Source of the DNA: JBMDXB01 sp048594975
GTDB taxonomy: Bacteria > Acidobacteriota > Vicinamibacteria > Vicinamibacterales > 2-12-FULL-66-21
NCBI GenBank assembly: GCA_048594975.1
Contig: JBMDXQ010000004.1
Coordinates: 1-38,808 of the forward strand
DNA: 38,808 nt
Reading direction: 5' to 3'
The notes under the pieces are model-generated. The model was not told where the DNA came from, did not search any database, and was given only the letters and a program-made list of their open reading frames with translations. Shown piece by piece: positions 35,313-38,808 of the stretch (within the stretch, counting starts at the first letter, position 1; every line of letters begins with the position of its first letter). The position numbers and the translations under genes were made by a program.

Positions 35313-35636
35313 ATGGGCGTGGAAGAGAAGTTCGCGGCAATCCGCAAGGGCCTTCTCGAATACCTCATTCTCAAGATCGTCGCGGCGAACAAGGTCTACG
35401 CCGCCGACATCCTCAAGCACCTCAGCAGCACTGACTTCGCGACCCAGGAAGGCACGCTCTACCCGTTGCTCAGCAAGATGCGCCGCGACGGCCTGCTCGA
35501 CTACGAGTGGCAGGAGTCGGACGCCGGCCCGCCGCGGAAGTACTACGAGCTCACGGCGAAGGGCAGGTCGCAGCTCGCCGAACTGAACGAGTACTGGAAG
35601 GACCTCAACACGGTCATCGCGCAACTGGGGAAGTAG
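35313..35636 (+). CDS. PadR-family transcriptional regulator
   Basis: The 107-aa winged-helix repressor starts at MGVEEKFAAIRKGLLEYLILKIVAANKVYAADILKHL. The PadR wing region LYPLLSKMRRDGLLDYEWQESDAGPPRKYYELTAKGRSQLAEL is clear. A C-terminal dimerisation helix (about 85-107) is short, as in class-II PadR proteins. The start is preferred over an upstream TTG because the palindromic operator occupies that region. The pspC gene begins 2 bp after its stop, so the two form a unit. PadR/PspC pairs are a common envelope-stress arrangement. The inducer is unknown. Confidence 0.92.
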   Translation: MGVEEKFAAIRKGLLEYLILKIVAANKVYAADILKHLSSTDFATQEGTLYPLLSKMRRDGLLDYEWQESDAGPPRKYYELTAKGRSQLAELNEYWKDLNTVIAQLGK

Positions 35637-35638
35637 CC

Positions 35639-36715
35639 ATGCAGAAAGTCGTCACCATCAACCTGAATGGCAACGCGTACCAGCTTGACGAGAGCGGGTA
35701 CGAGACGCTGCGCCAGTACCTCGAGCGGGCCGAGCAGCAGCTCGAGTCGAATCCCGACCGCGCCGAGGTCATGGCTGATCTCGAGCAGGCGATCGCCGAC
35801 AAGTGCCAGCGCTGCCTTGGTCCGTCGAAGGCAGTCGTGAGCGCCGCAGAGGTCGATGGGATCGTCGCCGAGATGGGCCCGGTGGAGCCGCCGCCCGCCG
35901 ACGGCACGGCGGCCGGCGCAGACGCGGGCACCCAGGCGAAGGACTCCCCGCGACGGCTCTATCGGATTCCGTCGGGCGCCATGATCGCGGGCGTGTGCAC
36001 GGGGCTGGCCGAGTACTTCCGAATCGACGTGGCGATCGTGCGCATCGCGTTCGCCGTGTCGGCCCTGCTCACTCAGGGCGCGGCGATCATCGTGTACATC
36101 GTGATGATGTTCGTCGTCCCCGAAGCAGGGACGCCCGAGGAGCAGGCCGCCGCGGGCGGCATGCCGTTTAACGCCCGTGACGTGATCAACCGCGTCGGCA
36201 AGCGGTCGGACGAGACCACGCGCGCGCTGCGGCGGCAGCTGCGGCGCCGGCAGCGGGCTTGGCGGCGGTACGGGTGGCGGCCGGGCGCAGCCGTCGCCTA
36301 CGCCCCCCAGCCCGCCGCGCAGGTGATGCTGCCGATCTTCGGCCTGGCCCAGATAGCGCTCTTCCTCGTCACGATCGCGATGCTGATCTCGCTCGTGAAC
36401 ACTGGCGCCGTTCTGCACTGGGAGCTTCCGCCCGACGTGCCGGTGTGGGCCGCCGCCCTGATCCTCCTCGTCGCCTATCAAATCGTCGTCTCGCCCATTC
36501 GCGCGGCGCGCCAGTGGGCGACGTACCCGCCCGGCGCCGTCGAACCGGGCGCGCCGGCGTTCTGGAACGCCGTTGGCTGGCTGCTCGGCCTGGCGTTCGC
36601 GATGTGGATCGCCTCGAACCACCTGCCCGAGATCCGAGAGTTCCTGCAGCGCCTGCCGGAGCTGTTCCGCGACTTCGCGGAGGCGATGCGCGACCTGTTC
36701 ACGCAAGAGCGCTGA
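35639..36715 (+). CDS. PspC-domain membrane protein
   Basis: This is a 358-aa protein. A cytoplasmic N-terminal segment (1-80, VVTINLNGNAYQLDESGYETLRQYLERAEQQL) resembles the N-terminal helical domain often found before PspC in PadR-linked proteins. The PspC domain is at about 105-163 (RRLYRIPSGAMIAGVCTGLAEYFRIDVAIVRIAFAVSALLTQGAAIIVYIVMMFVVPE). A basic Arg-rich linker (about 190-220) is followed by further membrane helices (about 233-260, 268-288, 308-330) and an amphipathic C-terminus (EIREFLQRLPELFRDFAEAM). PspC proteins sense membrane stress with Psp systems; no PspA is in this window. Co-transcription with padR is near certain. Confidence 0.88.
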   Translation: MQKVVTINLNGNAYQLDESGYETLRQYLERAEQQLESNPDRAEVMADLEQAIADKCQRCLGPSKAVVSAAEVDGIVAEMGPVEPPPADGTAAGADAGTQAKDSPRRLYRIPSGAMIAGVCTGLAEYFRIDVAIVRIAFAVSALLTQGAAIIVYIVMMFVVPEAGTPEEQAAAGGMPFNARDVINRVGKRSDETTRALRRQLRRRQRAWRRYGWRPGAAVAYAPQPAAQVMLPIFGLAQIALFLVTIAMLISLVNTGAVLHWELPPDVPVWAAALILLVAYQIVVSPIRAARQWATYPPGAVEPGAPAFWNAVGWLLGLAFAMWIASNHLPEIREFLQRLPELFRDFAEAMRDLFTQER

Positions 36716-36769
36716 ACACGGATCGCTCGCCATGGGTCGCGAACGGTCAGGCGCTGTGCCCGGCCCGCG

Positions 36770-37243
36770 TCACGATTCGTCCGCCGTCGGTCCGTAGATC
36801 TGCGGGACGGTGGAACCCATCGGCCGGAGGTAGGTCGAGAGCTGGCCGCGGTGATGGATGATGTCGAAGAGGAATCCCCACGCCGATTCGAGGCCGCGCC
36901 CCCGCATCACCTCCTGCCCGCCGAACAGGAACGGCACCTCGCGTTCGAGGTGCTCCGCGGACAGCCGTTCCAGCCGCGAAGTCACCGTGTCGTGGCTCCG
37001 ATCGTAGGCGGCCAGCACCTCTCGCATGCTGGCGGGAACGGGCTCGTCCTTCCAGTCGAACACGCCCTTTTCGAGACCGTCGGCGAGCGCGGTCTCCTCA
37101 GATACGATCAGCGAGGCAATCTCCCGTGCGGTCCGTGACTTGGGATCCGGGCGGTAGTCCCCCTCGGGTATCCGCGAGAGGACCGCGCGGGTCGCGCGCG
37201 CTTCCTTCTTCCAGAACCTCAGGAACAGTGCTTTCTCGTCCAT
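36770..37243 (-). CDS. DinB-like (YfiT/DinB superfamily) protein
   Basis: This 157-aa four-helix-bundle protein starts at 37243 (MDEKALFLRFWKKEARATRAVLSRIPEGDYRPDPKSRTAREIASLI), with a strong ribosome-binding site (GGAGGTCTT). The family usually binds a divalent metal through three His residues. The C-terminal pair is present (IIHHRGQLSTYLRPMG, H130-H131), but the usual first His after the SRTAxE motif is replaced (IVSEE), so metal binding may be altered. Members include thiol-S-transferases such as bacillithiol or mycothiol transferases. It lies 26 bp downstream of the MOSC gene on the same strand. Exact activity is unknown. Confidence 0.82.
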   Translation of the reverse strand: MDEKALFLRFWKKEARATRAVLSRIPEGDYRPDPKSRTAREIASLIVSEETALADGLEKGVFDWKDEPVPASMREVLAAYDRSHDTVTSRLERLSAEHLEREVPFLFGGQEVMRGRGLESAWGFLFDIIHHRGQLSTYLRPMGSTVPQIYGPTADES

Positions 37244-37269
37244 AAGACCTCCTTTGACGGAAAGCAACC

Positions 37270-37752
37270 TTACGGCGAATATAAGGCGAAGGTCAAGGGG
37301 CTGTGAGTGGCCCAACCGACGGCGTCGCCGACGCTGACGACTCCACCCTCGAGCACTTCGGCAAAGGCGCCCCCGCCCCAGCGCTCGCGCATCAAGGCCT
37401 GGAGACCCGGGTGTACGGCCACCATCTGCTCGCACGGTCTCGTCTCGCCGTTGATGCGCAGCAGCGCGCACCCGACCCGCAGCACGCGCCCGCGCGAGTC
37501 CTGCAGGTCGACGCCTGAAACCATGAGGTTCGCGCGCCGGGAGCTGGGATGCAGATCCGCACCGAGCGCGCCCATCAACTCGGCCCACCGCTCCCGCGAG
37601 ATAATCGTCACCTGACGACGTCCGCCGCGGTTCGCGTTGCCTGACAGGCCGAGACCGGTCTCGAGGAGCACGCTCGCGACGGCATCCATCGCACCCGACC
37701 TCGCCCGTTTCAGCCAGATCGCATCCAGCCGTCCGCCCCGTTCAAGGTTCAC
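37270..37752 (-). CDS. MOSC domain-containing protein
   Basis: This 160-aa protein starts at GTG 37752, 8 nt after a perfect GGAGGAGG Shine-Dalgarno; the open frame reaches 37803, but the GTG is far better supported. MOSC features are GLGLSGNANRGGRRQVTIISRERWAELMG, SRRANLMVSGVDLQDSRGRVLRVG and the conserved Cys107 in INGETRPCEQM. MOSC domains carry sulfur or molybdenum-cofactor-related chemistry in molybdenum sulfurases and Moco carriers. There is no partner ferredoxin domain. It probably heads a two-gene unit with the dinB-like gene. Confidence 0.87.
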   Translation of the reverse strand: MNLERGGRLDAIWLKRARSGAMDAVASVLLETGLGLSGNANRGGRRQVTIISRERWAELMGALGADLHPSSRRANLMVSGVDLQDSRGRVLRVGCALLRINGETRPCEQMVAVHPGLQALMRERWGGGAFAEVLEGGVVSVGDAVGWATHSPLTFALYSP

Positions 37753-37869
37753 GCTAAGATCCTCCTCCACGACACGGCGCGGCGGCCAGGTCGCGCGCGC
37801 CAACGACGCGCCACCGGCGCACGCCGTCGGAGCCGGTCACTTGGGCTACACTGGAGCACGGGAGTTTGA
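37753..37869. other. Divergent spacer between MOSC gene and small basic protein
   Basis: The spacer is 117 bp. It contains the GGAGGAGG site for the MOSC gene and a GGGAG for the plus-strand gene. No confident promoter pair was identified. Confidence 0.35.
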
Positions 37870-38091
37870 ATGGCGAATCGAACCAAGGTCACCCAGCAGA
37901 AGCGTGCCCGCGAACGCGCGAAGCAGGAGCGGCAGCAGGAGAAGACACGCCGCCGCGAAGAGGCCAGGAGCCGCCGGGCGAACAACCCGCGTCCACAGTC
38001 CGGAGAGGATCCGGACATTGCCGGCATCATCCCCGGCCCGCAGCCAAGCCCGTGGGGTGACGACGACGTGGAGAGCGAGGAGAAGCCGTAG
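37870..38091 (+). CDS. Small highly charged hypothetical protein
   Basis: This 73-aa protein begins MANRTKVTQQKRARERAKQE. Residues 1-40 are dominated by Arg, Lys, Gln and Glu and are probably one long helix. The C-terminal part (SGEDPDIAGIIPGPQPSPWG) is Pro/Gly-rich and acidic. I recall proteins of this layout from other bacteria without an assigned role; nucleic-acid binding is plausible from charge. GGGAG precedes the ATG. Confidence 0.7.
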   Translation: MANRTKVTQQKRARERAKQERQQEKTRRREEARSRRANNPRPQSGEDPDIAGIIPGPQPSPWGDDDVESEEKP

Positions 38092-38176
38092 CATCTCCGC
38101 TCCCGCGACCCGCTGCACGCGCGTCTCTCACCGATCGGGCAGCGTCGGTCAGACGCGACCGAGTCAACCTGACCGT

Positions 38177-38206
38177 ACGTACATCTTCAAGACGTACATC
38201 TTCAAG
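38177..38206. repeat. Perfect 15-bp tandem duplication
   Basis: ACGTACATCTTCAAG occurs twice in direct succession (38177-38191 and 38192-38206) in a gene-free region. Confidence 0.85.
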
Positions 38207-38250
38207 CACGACGAGCGCCGGAGAGAGGGAATCGTCTTCGAGTGGGTGCG

Positions 38251-38363
38251 GCGATCGGTAGACAGCAGGGAGGATCGCCAGGCAGCGCTGCGAGCTGCGG
38301 AGGGTTGTTTCCGGCCCGGAGGAGGCCGGAAGTCGACCTGGTTCCCTGCTGTCTACCGTTCGC
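38251..38363. repeat. 113-bp inverted-repeat element with inner hairpin
   Basis: GCGATCGGTAGACAGCAGGG (38251-38270, continuing to 38271) is matched in reverse complement at 38343-38363 over 21 bp with one mismatch; the inner 16 bp (38256-38271 / 38343-38358) are exact. The interior contains a second perfect stem, TTCCGGCC/GGCCGGAA. It could be a small mobile cassette or a structured RNA. It has no coding frame. Confidence 0.7.
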
Positions 38364-38630
38364 GACAAGCTGGACGGAAGTCCGCTCTGCGCGAAGGTGA
38401 GCAACAGGCGTGCCGGCCGTGACTTCCTCCTGGCGCGCTGTTTCCTTAGGGAAAATGAACGTCGGGCCGACCAGCGGGACGGGCGGGAGCCAACTGGTTG
38501 GCCACCGGCCAATGAGTTGGCCGGATCGCCCCTTGTTTTGGGCGACCGCCCGCCGTCCGAAGCTTCGCGCGAGAGCGCCTTGTTCCGCCCCGCACGAGAG
38601 CTTCGGCTGGCAAGCCCAACGCTCGACGCG
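38364..38630. other. Gene-free stretch with hairpins
   Basis: Near-perfect stem CCAACTGGTTGGCC (38490-38503) / GGCCAATGAGTTGG (38507-38520), and CCGAAGCT (38557-38564) / AGCTTCGG (38599-38606). No credible protein; the open frames crossing it are compositional. Confidence 0.5.
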
Positions 38631-38780
38631 TCAGACTGTACGGCGTCCGCTGACCAGGCCCACGACAAACAGCACGAGCGCGATCACCAGCAGCACGTAG
38701 ATGAAGTTGCCGAGCGTGTAGCCGCTCACAATGCCGAGCAGCCACAGAACGAGCAAAATCACCGCAATCGTAAACAACAT
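38631..38780 (-). CDS. Small membrane protein, Lmo0937/DUF5670-like
   Basis: This 49-aa single- or double-spanning protein begins MLFTIAVILLVLWLLGIVSG and continues YTLGNFIYVLLVIALVLFVV, with GLVSGRRTV at the C-terminus. It matches the small Lmo0937-type family of about 50 residues, often abundant under stress. AGGAGG lies 8 nt upstream of the ATG at 38780, which supports translation. Confidence 0.85.
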   Translation of the reverse strand: MLFTIAVILLVLWLLGIVSGYTLGNFIYVLLVIALVLFVVGLVSGRRTV

Positions 38781-38808
38781 CGTTCGCCCTCCTGGCCGAC
38801 CTACTCAG

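Noticed and set aside
37637..38422. 261-codon plus-strand frame over the MOSC start and the repeat region
   Set aside because: Arg/Ser-rich, spans inverted and tandem repeats; overlaps better-supported genes.

Overview
The window is a GC-rich bacterial chromosome segment of about 38.8 kb. Its gene content fits Acidobacteriota, probably a soil Vicinamibacteria-type lineage. The evidence is an Oar-like TonB-dependent receptor with an N-terminal carboxypeptidase-regulatory domain, several secreted proteins built from repeated carboxypeptidase-regulatory domains, a PadR/PspC pair, and an HspR-controlled chaperone operon. The taxonomic call is inferred from gene content only.

Layout. Positions 1-1236 hold the 3' part of rho, followed by a 1134-aa outer-membrane receptor (1487-4891). 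A minus-strand block (5119-10463) carries an exported M14-type metallopeptidase, a secreted carboxypeptidase-regulatory-domain protein and the decayed remnant of a paralogue. A small PAS protein (10660-11265) follows, with a frameshifted coding remnant just upstream of it. The proteostasis operon is hspR-dnaJ/cbpA-clpB-ftsH (17637 down to 11493, minus strand). Its promoter has a near-consensus -35 overlapped by an HspR-type inverted repeat, and it lies back to back with a TerC-family membrane protein. Next comes a second carboxypeptidase-regulatory-domain protein (18483-20285), then a tightly packed minus-strand set hemH / P1-family peptidase / sodium-solute symporter (23863-20432). Divergent from it are an HGSNAT-like membrane acyltransferase and an MFS transporter, then surE and a secreted jelly-roll-type protein.

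A tRNA-Pro(CGG) with a good intrinsic terminator sits at 28167-28272. It is followed by a gene-free stretch holding a MITE-like element with perfect 22-bp terminal inverted repeats (28506-28789). Then come a translationally coupled NlpC/P60 endopeptidase and a Tat-type-signal dipeptide epimerase, which look like an exported murein-peptide processing pair. The 1355-aa fusion at 31104-35171 is the most unusual protein: a kinase-like domain, a GlgE-like C-terminal beta domain, a PPP-type metallophosphatase, a degenerate HAD-like domain, a beta domain, and a C-terminal module that looks like a formerly separate gene.

The right end carries padR-pspC behind a perfect 10+10 bp palindromic operator, MOSC and DinB genes, a small basic protein, about 540 bp of non-coding repeats and hairpins, and a 49-aa membrane protein at the edge. 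No CRISPR array, rRNA, phage module or intact transposase was seen.
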